Positions 18,839-27,619 of a stretch of 64,000 nt of DNA are shown piece by piece (positions within the stretch are counted from its first letter, which is position 1; each line of letters opens with the position of its first letter). A model generated the notes under the pieces. It saw only the letters and a list, made by a program, of their open reading frames with translations. It did no database searches and was not told the DNA's origin. Source of the stretch: Zhongshania sp. R06B22 (lineage in GTDB: Bacteria; Pseudomonadota; Gammaproteobacteria; Pseudomonadales; Spongiibacteraceae); the NCBI RefSeq assembly GCF_040892595.1, contig NZ_JBFRYB010000001.1, positions 2,666,001-2,730,000 on the forward strand, written 5' to 3'. Both the position numbers and the translations under genes were made by a program.

Positions 18839-20306
18839 CACCGCCCTCTCGCACACTTCTCAGCAATTCATCTAGGCTGGTTTGACCCGCTAATACTAGG
18901 CGTCGACCTTCATCCATCAAAGAAGGCATATGATTGCCAACCTTGCGCAAAATATCTTGTTCGCTGGCGCGATTATGAATCAGCTCACCCACTTCGCGAT
19001 CAACCACCAGCAACTCGTAGACACCCTGACGGCCTTTATAACCCGTGTGCTGACACATGTCACAGCCTGCTGCGTTAAATGCTTTCTGACCCTCTACGGT
19101 CGGATCACCTAGCAATCTCGCTTCAGTTTTGTCGAGAACAATTTCATGCCGACAGTGCTCACACAGCTTACGCACTAATCGTTGGGCTAAAACCCCCTTC
19201 AAACTCGATGCAATTAAATACGGTTCAACACCGATGTCGACCAAGCGAGTCACCGCGCCTACAGCAGTATTGGTATGTAATGTCGACAACACCATATGGC
19301 CCGTTAGTGACGCTTGCACAGCGATCTCTGCAGTCTCTTGGTCGCGCACCTCGCCCAGCATAACCACGTCGGGATCCTGACGAAGGATGGCGCGAAGCCC
19401 ACGCGCAAATGTCATCCCAACCTTGGTGTGCACCTGAGTCTGACCTATACCGTCGATATCATATTCAACAGGGTCTTCTACCGTCAGAATATTGCGGCGA
19501 CGGTCATTCAAGGACATTAATCCCGCGTATAGCGTGGTGGTTTTACCTGAGCCAGTAGGACCGGTAACCAAAAGAATACCATTGGGCTGCTGGAGCAAGT
19601 CTTTTAATGCAGACAAGGTTTTCTCGGGCATTCCGAGCTGATCAATATCAATTCGCGCGGCTTGTTTGTCTAGCAATCGCATAACCACGCGTTCGCCATA
19701 ATTCGATGGAATTGTTGAGACCCGGACATCTACAGAGCGGCCCGCAATACGCAGTGAAACACGACCATCTTGGGGAACGCGTTTCTCGGCAATATCTAAG
19801 CGCGACATCACTTTAATTCGCGATACCAGTAACGGCGCCAAACGCCGACTTGGGGTCAACACTTCCTGTAAGATACCATCAACCCGCAAACGCACCGACA
19901 TGGTTTTTTCGTAGGTCTCAATATGGATATCAGATGCATCCAGCTTCAGCGCTTCGCCAAATAAGGCGTTAATCAAGCGAATAACGGGAGCGTCATCCTG
20001 TGCATCGAGCAAATCTTGGGACTCGGGAATTTCTTCTGCAAGACGATCGAGATCGACCTCGCTAGAGATATCGCCCATCGCCGACATCGCATCGCCTTGT
20101 TGGCGCTGAAATGTTTCATTAATTTTATCTTGTAGAACTTTTTCTTCGCAGAGTTTTAAGCACACCGCTCCAGCCAGCACACGCTGAACTTCCGCTATCG
20201 CGGCAGCGGGGGTTTCTTTACAGCACAGCACATCGAAGCCGCTGTCAGTCTCTTCGACCAACACGCGATTACTGCGTGCAAAGGGGTAACTCAGAAGCTG
20301 GCTCAT
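18825..20306 (-). CDS. gspE: Type II secretion system ATPase E
   Basis: 493 residues from ATG at 20306, one base after the gspD stop. It has an N1E domain, an N2E domain and a AAA+-like ATPase. The Walker A motif GPTGSGKT is at 249-256, with an Asp box (DPDVVMLGEVRDQETAEIA) downstream. A CxxC pair (CEHC ... CDMC) near residue 400 forms the zinc domain that distinguishes GspE from GspL-type relatives. It powers pseudopilus assembly. A longer open frame upstream lies in gspD and is rejected. Confidence 0.96.
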   Translation of the reverse strand: MSQLLSYPFARSNRVLVEETDSGFDVLCCKETPAAAIAEVQRVLAGAVCLKLCEEKVLQDKINETFQRQQGDAMSAMGDISSEVDLDRLAEEIPESQDLLDAQDDAPVIRLINALFGEALKLDASDIHIETYEKTMSVRLRVDGILQEVLTPSRRLAPLLVSRIKVMSRLDIAEKRVPQDGRVSLRIAGRSVDVRVSTIPSNYGERVVMRLLDKQAARIDIDQLGMPEKTLSALKDLLQQPNGILLVTGPTGSGKTTTLYAGLMSLNDRRRNILTVEDPVEYDIDGIGQTQVHTKVGMTFARGLRAILRQDPDVVMLGEVRDQETAEIAVQASLTGHMVLSTLHTNTAVGAVTRLVDIGVEPYLIASSLKGVLAQRLVRKLCEHCRHEIVLDKTEARLLGDPTVEGQKAFNAAGCDMCQHTGYKGRQGVYELLVVDREVGELIHNRASEQDILRKVGNHMPSLMDEGRRLVLAGQTSLDELLRSVREGGDAGL

Positions 20307-20307
20307 A

Positions 20308-22362
20308 TTATTGCGGAGCCGGTGCCGGCTGATTCTCACCCGACAGTTTACGCTGTTTCTTTTCAACCGCATCTTCAGCGGGCGTCATCGGCGGTGGTAC
20401 CGGCTTGCTAGGCAAAATACCTGGCGGAGATGCATCCATTCCGGTCCACTCGGGTAGTACTGCCAAGTCGCTAAAGGGGAATAAGTTAATTCCCTGCTCA
20501 GACTTTACCAACTGCTCAGCACGGATATAGTTATATTTACGCGCACTCAATTCTGACAGGGTGCCCTGATCACGCACGATAGTCGGACGAATAAATACCA
20601 TCAAATTCCGTTTCACCTTGGTGGTGCTGTCTGAGCGGAACAGACGACCCAGTAAGGGAATATCACCAAGTAAGGGCACTTTAGCGGATTGCTCGGTCAC
20701 TTGGTCATCAATCAAACCACCAAGCACAATCGTTGCACCGTCATTGACCAAGACAGCAGTTTTAATCGTCCGTTTATTGGTAATAACGTCGGCCGCCCCG
20801 GTGGACGGACTGAGCGAGGAAACCTCTTGCTCAATATTAAGTTGTACCGCATCCCCTTCATTGATTTGCGGGGTAAATAGCAGCTTTATACCAACTTCCT
20901 GACGCGTAATGGTTTGAAAAGGATTGGCATTAGTCGAGCTCGCCGTTGAACCGGTAACAACCGGAATCTCCTGTCCAACCAGAATCGACGCCTCTTCATT
21001 ATCGAGTGTTAATAAGCTGGGTGTGGACAGGATATTCGACTCAGTATCATTGGCCAATGCGGTTAGCAGGGTGGCAAAACTAAAGGCACCATCTTTAAGT
21101 TTGCCCAAGCCAAATGCCGCACCTCTCACGCCGCTCACTGCCGTTGCCGCAGCCTCTGCGCCAGCAAGCAGACTGATAATACCTGGCGCGCTGCCACTAC
21201 CCGAGGCACCGCCACCGAAATTGATGCCGCCAGCAGGGACATTCCCGGAGGATCCGCCCTTAAACAGCCACTGCACACCCAACTCTTTAGCGCGGTTATC
21301 AGACACTTCAATGATAATGGCTTCAACCAATACCTGCGCACGGCGAATATCTAAATCGGCGATCACCGACTCCAGATTATCAATAATATGCGGACTACCG
21401 GACATCACGATGGAGTTGGTTTGATCATGGGCTTCAATATTGATCATCGACGATCCATTATTGCCCGCCGCTGATTTAGCCGCCTCGTCGCCTTTAATCA
21501 GGGTGTCGCTAATACTTTTAAGAACCGGCGCAATATCTGCCGCCTTGGCATATTTCAAATAGCGAACACGAATATTAGATTGGTTGCTAACTTCACTATC
21601 TAGATCCTTCACGAGACGTCGCAAATACGAGCGAGCGTCATCGTCGCCAAACAGAATAAGAGTATTCGTGCGCGGATCAGCTGCCACTACCGGCTTCGCA
21701 GCACCACGCTTACGCGTTTGTTGGGACAACACCTTGGTTAAGATTCGCTCCACTTCCTCCGCCGAAGAATGCTCCAGCACCACTGTTTCCATTAGCTGGG
21801 TATCGACAGAGTTAACCGCATTCACAATCGACATTAGACGTCGTACATTCGACTCCCGGTCTGTGATTAAAATAATATTCGAATCAGCGTAACTGGTAAT
21901 CACGCCCACCTTATTGTCGACCAATGGACGCAAGGACTTCACCAATTCATCTGCATCCGCGTTCTGCAATTGGGCAATACGCGTCACAATCGACTCACTA
22001 CGCCCCATTGACGAACGGTCCGACTGCACTCTTATGCCTTCAATTTTTGCCGCTTGGTTGGGAATAACTTTTAAGATCCCATCACCCACTTCAATCGCTG
22101 AATAACCTTCTACCCCAAGTTGCAGCAGGAAGATCTGATATAACTCCTCAGCATCTAATTTACGGTGGCTTTCAACGCTGATTTTACCTTTTACACGACT
22201 ATCTACCACGATGGTTTTGCCGGTGAGTTTCGCGACGGTGTTAATAAACTCACCAATATCAACATTCTGCATGTCAAGATCAAAGCTTTCAGCGAACGCG
22301 CTTGCAGACAGCGCGACAAAAAGCCCTAATACAAGACAGCATTTACGTAGTAACAATTTCAT
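20308..22362 (-). CDS. gspD: Type II secretion system secretin D
   Basis: 684 residues. The signal peptide ends SASAFA at about residue 23. N0 to N3 domains follow (NVDIGEFINTVAKLTGKTIV; repeated RYLKYAKAADIAPVL types), then a glycine- and serine-rich segment near 375-405, and the secretin barrel with the conserved VPLLGDIPLLGRLFRS and KVKRNLMVFIRPTIVRD. A proline-rich tail of about 50 residues could hold the pilotin or platform contact; no gspS pilotin gene is seen in the window. It forms the outer-membrane channel. The ATG overlaps the gspC stop (ATGA). Confidence 0.96.
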   Translation of the reverse strand: MKLLLRKCCLVLGLFVALSASAFAESFDLDMQNVDIGEFINTVAKLTGKTIVVDSRVKGKISVESHRKLDAEELYQIFLLQLGVEGYSAIEVGDGILKVIPNQAAKIEGIRVQSDRSSMGRSESIVTRIAQLQNADADELVKSLRPLVDNKVGVITSYADSNIILITDRESNVRRLMSIVNAVNSVDTQLMETVVLEHSSAEEVERILTKVLSQQTRKRGAAKPVVAADPRTNTLILFGDDDARSYLRRLVKDLDSEVSNQSNIRVRYLKYAKAADIAPVLKSISDTLIKGDEAAKSAAGNNGSSMINIEAHDQTNSIVMSGSPHIIDNLESVIADLDIRRAQVLVEAIIIEVSDNRAKELGVQWLFKGGSSGNVPAGGINFGGGASGSGSAPGIISLLAGAEAAATAVSGVRGAAFGLGKLKDGAFSFATLLTALANDTESNILSTPSLLTLDNEEASILVGQEIPVVTGSTASSTNANPFQTITRQEVGIKLLFTPQINEGDAVQLNIEQEVSSLSPSTGAADVITNKRTIKTAVLVNDGATIVLGGLIDDQVTEQSAKVPLLGDIPLLGRLFRSDSTTKVKRNLMVFIRPTIVRDQGTLSELSARKYNYIRAEQLVKSEQGINLFPFSDLAVLPEWTGMDASPPGILPSKPVPPPMTPAEDAVEKKQRKLSGENQPAPAPQ

Positions 22363-23249
22363 ATATCAAATCTTTTGGTGAGTATGGTGTCGGCACGTTG
22401 AACCAGAAGTTCAAAGGATGTGGTGTTTTGCATGAGCTTAAACAATTCTTGAGGCTGCAAATCCACAACGGACTGGCCGTTGACAGACAGCACAACATCG
22501 CCAAGCTGCAAGGCTAATTCTTCGAACAGGCGCTTATCTCGACCAGGTTTTATTTCATAACCAATCAGGCGGCCGCCCTCATTAACAGGGCTTGCTGAGA
22601 AGTATCGCGCCAACATCAAGGGACTATTTTGCACGGTATCTCTAGCATTGCCGATTAAGCGGCGAATCTCAGGGGTATCAAGATTTATGGTATCGCTGTC
22701 GGACACATTAGGCGCCGCAGCGCTACTAATGCCCGCCAGTTCGGCCTTTTTATCGAGTTCGATTTTCTCGCGTTTACGATTATTCTCTATAATGATGTAG
22801 TCAGTTAGCACAGCTAGCAAGCGCACCGAACCCGGGACTTCAATTTTTTCGCCAACGATATAGGCCTTGGTCTTGCTACCGTGTCGGAGCACCGCAACAC
22901 CACGTTCATCCGCGCCGGAGACCAAACCAATAACGGTGATTTTCAAGCTGCTGCGACGAACATCCTGCTGAGCTTCAACCGCTGCAACTTCGCTGACTGG
23001 CGGCACCCCAAACAAAGGCACCCCGAGCAAACTTTGAATATCGTAAGAACCAACAGCCGCTTGCGCCGCGCCTAGGTCTGGGCTCTCGGCACTGATAACC
23101 GCAGTGGGAAGCGCGGGATCACGCAACCACGCTGATATCTGCCAACATAAGGCCGCTAGACCGGCTAATAATATTGCCCACAGCAGAACATTCGCAGCGA
23201 CAGCCACGCGCGGAGGAAAAACTCTTGTTAATGTCACAGAACGATCCAC
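22359..23249 (-). CDS. gspC: Type II secretion system protein C
   Basis: 296 residues. N-terminal membrane helix (NVLLWAILLAGLAALCWQIS), a periplasmic homology region (ITVIGLVSGADERGVAVLRHGS) and a C-terminal PDZ domain with GYEIKPGRDKRLFEELALQ. GspC joins the inner platform to the secretin and helps choose substrates. As the first gene of the operon it should carry the promoter just upstream (23250-23400), where I cannot assign a convincing -35/-10 pair. Compare the diverged GspC-like gene at 24020. Confidence 0.94.
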   Translation of the reverse strand: MDRSVTLTRVFPPRVAVAANVLLWAILLAGLAALCWQISAWLRDPALPTAVISAESPDLGAAQAAVGSYDIQSLLGVPLFGVPPVSEVAAVEAQQDVRRSSLKITVIGLVSGADERGVAVLRHGSKTKAYIVGEKIEVPGSVRLLAVLTDYIIIENNRKREKIELDKKAELAGISSAAAPNVSDSDTINLDTPEIRRLIGNARDTVQNSPLMLARYFSASPVNEGGRLIGYEIKPGRDKRLFEELALQLGDVVLSVNGQSVVDLQPQELFKLMQNTTSFELLVQRADTILTKRFDI

Positions 23250-23418
23250 GTCTCAGACTTACCCCAAAATTGCCGCGAAGCGCCGAATAGTAGACGAACA
23301 ATATGACATCTGTCTTACCAAAACCGTGACCAGAGGCAAAAACCCGGTTTTGTAGTCACAATATTGTCGTATTACCTTACTAATACTGATCCGATTCAAA
23401 CATATATTTGCCAGCCTT

Positions 23419-23586
23419 CTATTTAAAAACACAGTGCTTAGCATAATCCGTTGCTTCATTAGCTGACCAGTCACCCTTGGCCTTTTTATCCATGCCTGCA
23501 CACCAGGCATCACTACCTATCTCTGGCGCACACGCCGAGATAAGGTAAACCACACTGAGTAGTCCGAACAATTTTATTGTTTTCAT
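23419..23586 (-). CDS. Small DUF3012 lipoprotein
   Basis: 55 residues, read directly from the sequence. The signal ends with a lipobox-like LISAC (C19). The mature part (GSDAWCAGMDKKAKGDWSAN then TDYAKHCVFK) matches the small DUF3012 family seen in gammaproteobacteria. The mature part has two cysteines besides the lipidated one, and they could form a disulfide. Its function is unknown. It lies between gspC and a rubredoxin gene on the same strand, but the gap to gspC is 169 bases, so co-transcription with the secretion operon is not shown. Confidence 0.82.
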   Translation of the reverse strand: MKTIKLFGLLSVVYLISACAPEIGSDAWCAGMDKKAKGDWSANEATDYAKHCVFK

Positions 23587-23716
23587 CACTTCAACCTAAG
23601 CTATTAGTCTATCGGGGCAGTGTAACAGAGGGGCAGCTCGATCAGGCACAGTCACAGCGCAATTTTCAACAAAAAGGCTAACTTTGTCTACCGAGCCGCC
23701 CCCATTTGGGCCTATA

Positions 23717-23890
23717 TCAAGCAGCGACCATATCAAAATCAAACTTACTTATTCCACAGTCTGGACATTCCCAGTCGTCAGGCACATCAGCCCACAAGGT
23801 ACCCGCAGGAATTCCATCATCAGGCATACCTTCAGCCTCATCATAGATAAAACCGCAAATAACACACTCCCACTTATTTAACTCACTCAC
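23717..23890 (-). CDS. Rubredoxin
   Basis: 57 residues. Two iron-binding knuckles, CVICGFIYDE and CPDCGISKFDF, hold one iron by four cysteines. The middle GIPAGTLWADVPDDW is typical. The start is GTG, six bases after a strong GGAGG; no ATG fits. Rubredoxin transfers single electrons, for example to alkane hydroxylases or rubredoxin-oxygen oxidoreductases. No such partner is adjacent, so the acceptor is unknown. The reading is clear from the sequence. Confidence 0.95.
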   Translation of the reverse strand: MSELNKWECVICGFIYDEAEGMPDDGIPAGTLWADVPDDWECPDCGISKFDFDMVAA

Positions 23891-24019
23891 AATTCGCCTC
23901 CAATTTTATACCAGTTAGTCGTAGTAGACTGCCGCGCGAACAGCGACTATCCATAAAGCGCAGAGAGTATACTACCGAATTGACCATCGAAATATTAAGT
24001 AAATTCAATGGTATGGCTT

Positions 24020-24808
24020 TTACTTCATGCCGGCTTCAATTGGCTCAAAGTCGACCATAACAACCCAATCCTCGCGATTCCGCTCTATCGTGATCGCCAT
24101 ATGACTTACATCATCTAAACGCTCATAGACCTCGGTCAGCGACTGGCCGCCCGACAAATCAACGCCATTAAGCGCCCGTATACGGTCACTGGGCTCCAAG
24201 GCAAGCGCGGGGAAAATCAATTTATCCCGCCCCGGTGATATATAATATTCTCGCCCTTCCTCACCGCTGACTACATCGACGTTAATCGCCCCCAGCAAGG
24301 ATAGCGGCCGATCATACAAGCGATGGCGGTAGTCTGACACCAAACGGCGCACACCTACGTTGCCCCTCAAATCGACAACATTAGGCTCCCGCTCTACCAA
24401 ATCCCCGACTCTTGCACTTAAAACTCGCAATTTCATCGCAGCCACACTCGCCACGGACTCTCGCAGCGACAAAAAAGCATAACTCCCACAATGATCAAGT
24501 AAAACCGCATCTTTTAAAACACGGCTTAGCGACAAACACGGTGGCACCAGCACATCACCTGCCTGCAACTGCTGCTCAACACCATCCACGCTAATGACGG
24601 CGTAGCCACCATTGCCGCTAGCATCGACCTCCTTCAATTTGAGCTGGGTATAAAAATACGGATCTTCACCGAACAAATCGGCATTTTCAGCATTGAAAAT
24701 ACGGGCCTCTTCAGACGCTGCCCGCATCCCCGGAAATTGCGACGCTACAGAGATCAGCGCGACCCCGCTCACAAAAGCAAAAATCGCACCACGAAAGGCG
24801 CTAAACAT
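24020..24808 (-). CDS. Diverged GspC-like protein (second copy)
   Basis: 262 residues. N-terminal membrane helix (GAIFAFVSGVALISVASQF), a middle domain resembling the GspC homology region (GGYAVISVDGVEQQLQAGD then LSRVLKDAVLLDHCG), and a C-terminal PDZ-like part with YYISPGRDKLIFPALAL that lines up with YEIKPGRDKRLFEELAL of the neighbouring GspC. It carries two cysteines (C91 and C107) in the middle domain that the operon GspC lacks. It sits just upstream of the secretion cluster on the same strand. It could be an alternative substrate adaptor or an assembly factor; that role is inference. Confidence 0.7.
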   Translation of the reverse strand: MFSAFRGAIFAFVSGVALISVASQFPGMRAASEEARIFNAENADLFGEDPYFYTQLKLKEVDASGNGGYAVISVDGVEQQLQAGDVLVPPCLSLSRVLKDAVLLDHCGSYAFLSLRESVASVAAMKLRVLSARVGDLVEREPNVVDLRGNVGVRRLVSDYRHRLYDRPLSLLGAINVDVVSGEEGREYYISPGRDKLIFPALALEPSDRIRALNGVDLSGGQSLTEVYERLDDVSHMAITIERNREDWVVMVDFEPIEAGMK

Positions 24809-24924
24809 TAGCCGAGCCCATACTCAAAGTCCTAAGCAATATTTCATATATTCGTTTTATACACATCATCGCGGGTAACTATGCTCAATTAACAGTTTAT
24901 TTAATCTCACAGCGTGAGCTGCGC

Positions 24925-24930
24925 TACAAT
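24925..24930 (+). promoter_or_regulatory. Possible -10 element for dusC
   Basis: TACAAT lies 26 bases before the dusC ATG, with no clear -35 at ideal spacing. The preceding CTCACAGCGTGAG is a short palindrome. The gene has no clear ribosome-binding site. Weak support. Confidence 0.3.
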
Positions 24931-24956
24931 GACCTTTTTACTCACTGATCTCTTTT

Positions 24957-25928
24957 ATGCAAATACATCTCGCGCCTATGGAAGGCGTAGTAAACGCCCG
25001 TATGCGCGCCCTCTTAACAGCGATAGGTGGCATTGATCGCTGCATTACTGAATTCGTGCGAATAACCGACCAGTTGCTGCCGGCAAGAGTTTTTCATCGC
25101 CTGTGTCCAGAGCTTGAGCACGGCTGCAAAACACCGTCGGGAACCCCTGTTTATATCCAACTACTGGGCGGCGAGCCCGGCCCCATGGCTGAAAACGCCG
25201 CGCGGGCAGCAAGTTTGGGCGCACTCGGTATCGACACCAACTTCGGCTGCCCTGCAAAGTGCGTGAACCGTCATCGCGGTGGCTCGGTGCTACTGGACGA
25301 ACCAGAGCTACTTTACCAGATCATCAAATCGATGCGCAGTGCCGTGCCTGCCTACATACCTGTGACAGCTAAAATTAGACTCGGTTTTAATGATGACAGC
25401 AAATTGATTGATGTTGTAAGTGCGATTACTGAGGCGGGCGCCAATGGCCTCACCATTCACGCTCGCACCAAAGCAGATGGTTACAAGCCACCCGCTCACT
25501 GGCATCAACTCGCGAAAGTGCATCAATTCACGACGATTCCGATTATCGCAAACGGTGAAGTTTGGAGCCCGGCAGATTTCCAGTCATGCCGACAGCAGAG
25601 CGCCTGCAGTGACGTCATGCTAGGTCGCGGCCTACTGGCTAGACCCGACCTTGCCCTAGAAATAAAATCTCTTTCGTCAGGTAAGGAATATCATCGCCAG
25701 CAATGGCCATACATTTTGATATTGCTGGAGGCGCTATTTAACGACAGCGTAGCAAACTGCGCCCCGCGCCACGTGGGCGGCCCAATAAAGCAGTGGCTGG
25801 GATATTTGCGCAGAGAGTATCCCGAAGCTCAGCAGCTATTCGAGAATATCAAGCGCCTAAAAACCCCAGCCGACATCAGTGCGGCGCTGCAAGAGCACCG
25901 CGACTATCAATTGACAGTCGCAGCCTAA
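24957..25928 (+). CDS. dusC: tRNA-dihydrouridine synthase C
   Basis: 323 residues. FMN-dependent TIM-barrel enzyme that reduces uridine to dihydrouridine in tRNA. The start LAPMEGVVNARMRALL, the catalytic cysteine segment NFGCPAKCVNRHRGGS near residue 98, LTIHARTKADGY and the FMN-binding IANGEVWSPADF with MLGRGLLARPDL are present. PMEGVVN with the DusC-style length favours DusC (U16) over DusA or DusB. It stands alone and divergent from the GspC-like gene. Confidence 0.93.
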   Translation: MQIHLAPMEGVVNARMRALLTAIGGIDRCITEFVRITDQLLPARVFHRLCPELEHGCKTPSGTPVYIQLLGGEPGPMAENAARAASLGALGIDTNFGCPAKCVNRHRGGSVLLDEPELLYQIIKSMRSAVPAYIPVTAKIRLGFNDDSKLIDVVSAITEAGANGLTIHARTKADGYKPPAHWHQLAKVHQFTTIPIIANGEVWSPADFQSCRQQSACSDVMLGRGLLARPDLALEIKSLSSGKEYHRQQWPYILILLEALFNDSVANCAPRHVGGPIKQWLGYLRREYPEAQQLFENIKRLKTPADISAALQEHRDYQLTVAA

Positions 25929-25955
25929 ATCAACAACAGCGTGAAAATACCAAAC

Positions 25956-26429
25956 CTAAGCGAACTTCGTCTTGAGATAGTCCAGCTCATCGACGGCACC
26001 AGAATCTGTTTGAGACAGAATAAATTTTTCTACTTTTCCGCCGATTAGCGGGATCTTAGCCTTACACCGGTGCGATACGCTGTACTCGCAACCGTCAGCG
26101 GTTTCCAATAAAGAGACATTAGCAGTTATTTGCACTGGTTGGCCCTTAACGTCTATAGCCAGAGTACCTTGCCAACCATTTTTAACGGGCTGCCAACTTT
26201 CTACAAATTCTAAGACTTGTTTAGCGTTAAAAATCTTTGCCAATACAGAGGGAAGCTCTCGTACAACCTCCCTGACCATATGTACTTTGACAGTCTTACC
26301 ATCTTCTTCAACGTCGCATTCCGCCGTTAACTCACCTAGCGCAATACTTCTTTCGACGCGAAAGTCCGGATCGCATAATACTGTCCAAACTTCATCAACA
26401 CTATTAGTAAACTTGCATGTCACGGTCAT
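25956..26429 (-). CDS. DUF2505 domain protein
   Basis: 157 residues of a START/SRPBCC-like fold. The pattern beginning with CKFTNSVDEVWTVLCDPDF (a beta strand and helix that shape the ligand cavity) and a central strand set fit DUF2505. No signal peptide or membrane segment. The ligand is unknown. It is convergent with dusC and followed by the YeeE-type pair on the same strand, but about 100 bases apart with no clear functional link. Confidence 0.8.
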   Translation of the reverse strand: MTVTCKFTNSVDEVWTVLCDPDFRVERSIALGELTAECDVEEDGKTVKVHMVREVVRELPSVLAKIFNAKQVLEFVESWQPVKNGWQGTLAIDVKGQPVQITANVSLLETADGCEYSVSHRCKAKIPLIGGKVEKFILSQTDSGAVDELDYLKTKFA

Positions 26430-26532
26430 ATTACATCCTCACCATTATTGTTATTACACGCTGTTAACGATGCACTCACACACAAAATATTAGCCTATTC
26501 TATTGCCGCGCTCTAGGAACATAAGCAATGAA

Positions 26533-26943
26533 CTAAGATTCCAATACAAATCGGTGTAGCACCATACCCGCAAACATCGCGGCTAAAAATATAAAGAAGC
26601 TTGAAGCTCCGGTTAACAGAGCAACCAGTGCCGGTGCAGGACACAGGCCACTTAAAGCCCATCCCATACCAAACAACAGCGCGCCTAAAAGTAATTTTCC
26701 GTCAATGTCCTTGCGAGTAGGCAAAGAGAATTTCTCGGCATATTTAGGCGATGACATTTTAAACACCATGAAGAAACCCGGTGTAGCAATGAGCAAGGCG
26801 GTACCCATCACTAGCGCCAAACTTGGGTCCCAAATACCGGCAACATCAAGAAAATTTTGGACTTTAGCCGGATTTGCCATGCCAGAGATAGTGATTCCGG
26901 CACCAAATAATCCACCAGCTAGTGCAATAAACCAGCGGCTCAT
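26533..26943 (-). CDS. YeeE/YedE-type transporter, second half (DUF6691-like)
   Basis: About 136 residues from ATG at 26943, which overlaps the stop of the preceding half (ATGA). Four hydrophobic segments and the conserved GLCPAPALVALLTG cysteine motif fit the C-terminal half of a two-gene YeeE/YedE sulfur transporter. Such split pairs import thiosulfate or related sulfur species and often occur near sulfur oxidation genes, but none are adjacent here. A longer frame upstream overlaps the first half and is rejected. Confidence 0.85.
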   Translation of the reverse strand: MSRWFIALAGGLFGAGITISGMANPAKVQNFLDVAGIWDPSLALVMGTALLIATPGFFMVFKMSSPKYAEKFSLPTRKDIDGKLLLGALLFGMGWALSGLCPAPALVALLTGASSFFIFLAAMFAGMVLHRFVLES

Positions 26944-27380
26944 ACTCCCTCTCCCAACAGATGGCGAATAACGAAAACAGTTGCGGCGCCACTGGCCATA
27001 AACACAATCGTCGCCACTAGCGAACGCTGCGAGAAACGTGAAATCCCGCAAACACCGTGGCCAGAAGTGCAGCCCCCACCCATGCGTGCGCCGACGCCGA
27101 CTAGTAATCCAGCCAGTATTAATACCGGAGAACTTGCAACACTGACAACGTCATCCAAGGCTCCGGTTACCAATGACGCTATAAATGCACCGCCGAACAA
27201 GCCGGCAAGAAAGATCAGCCGCCAATGGCGCTCGTCGCCCCGCTCCATCATCGCACCAGCAACAATACCGGATATCCCCGCAACCCTACCGACAGACCAC
27301 ATCAGCACAAGCGCTGAAAGCCCGATTAAGGCGCCACCTGCAATCGCGCTTATAGGTGTAAAAGCAGTTTCTAATAGCAT
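26940..27380 (-). CDS. YeeE/YedE-type transporter, first half
   Basis: About 146 residues from ATG at 27380. Four to five membrane segments and the cysteine motif GGGCTSGHGVCGISRF, a signature of YeeE/YedE sulfur transporters. Its stop overlaps the start of the second half, so the two are translationally coupled and probably form one channel. The longer frame adds eleven residues (start 27413) and is less likely. The promoter should lie between 27381 and the hairpin at 27448-27497. Confidence 0.87.
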   Translation of the reverse strand: MLLETAFTPISAIAGGALIGLSALVLMWSVGRVAGISGIVAGAMMERGDERHWRLIFLAGLFGGAFIASLVTGALDDVVSVASSPVLILAGLLVGVGARMGGGCTSGHGVCGISRFSQRSLVATIVFMASGAATVFVIRHLLGEGV

Positions 27381-27447
27381 AGTAAATACACCCTCAACCT
27401 TTAAAAAACGCACTCTTCATAAGCAAGTACCTACAACGATAATAAAT

Positions 27448-27497
27448 TTAAGCCACTAGCAAATACACCTCTGTGGGCATATTTGCTAGTGGCTTAA
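27448..27497. repeat. Perfect 18-base inverted repeat upstream of the YeeE pair
   Basis: Arms at 27448-27465 and 27480-27497 (starting TTAAGCCACTAGCAAATA) are perfectly complementary, with a 14-base loop. On the minus strand the arm is followed by AATTTATT, a weak U-run. It lies 68 bases before the first YeeE ATG and about 120 bases after the patatin stop. It could be a second terminator or a regulatory structure in the YeeE leader. No second copy was seen in the window. Confidence 0.6.
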
Positions 27498-27575
27498 GAT
27501 ATTACTATATAAGACTATAAAGCTAGGGAAGAAAATCTGCGTGCAACGACGAAGGCCGCTAAACATAATAAGAAA

Positions 27576-27588
27576 CCCCGTATTGGGG
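27576..27588 (-). terminator. Possible terminator after the patatin gene
   Basis: On the minus strand CCCC-AATAC-GGGG is followed by TTTCTTATT, 32 bases past the patatin stop. The stem is short but GC-pure. An overlapping alternative GGGGC/GCCCC pairing also exists. Confidence 0.4.
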
Positions 27589-27619
27589 CGCGCCGTGCAG
27601 CTGCCCCAAAACCAAGCGC

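Noticed and set aside
12230..23249. Pseudopilin genes as a type IV pilus cluster
   Set aside because: The gspC-N order, the GspE zinc cysteines, GspK without glutamate 5 and the secretin place it as type II secretion.
23684..23881. Plus-strand open frame across the rubredoxin gene
   Set aside because: It is the antisense of the rubredoxin, whose cysteine motifs and ribosome site are clear on the minus strand.
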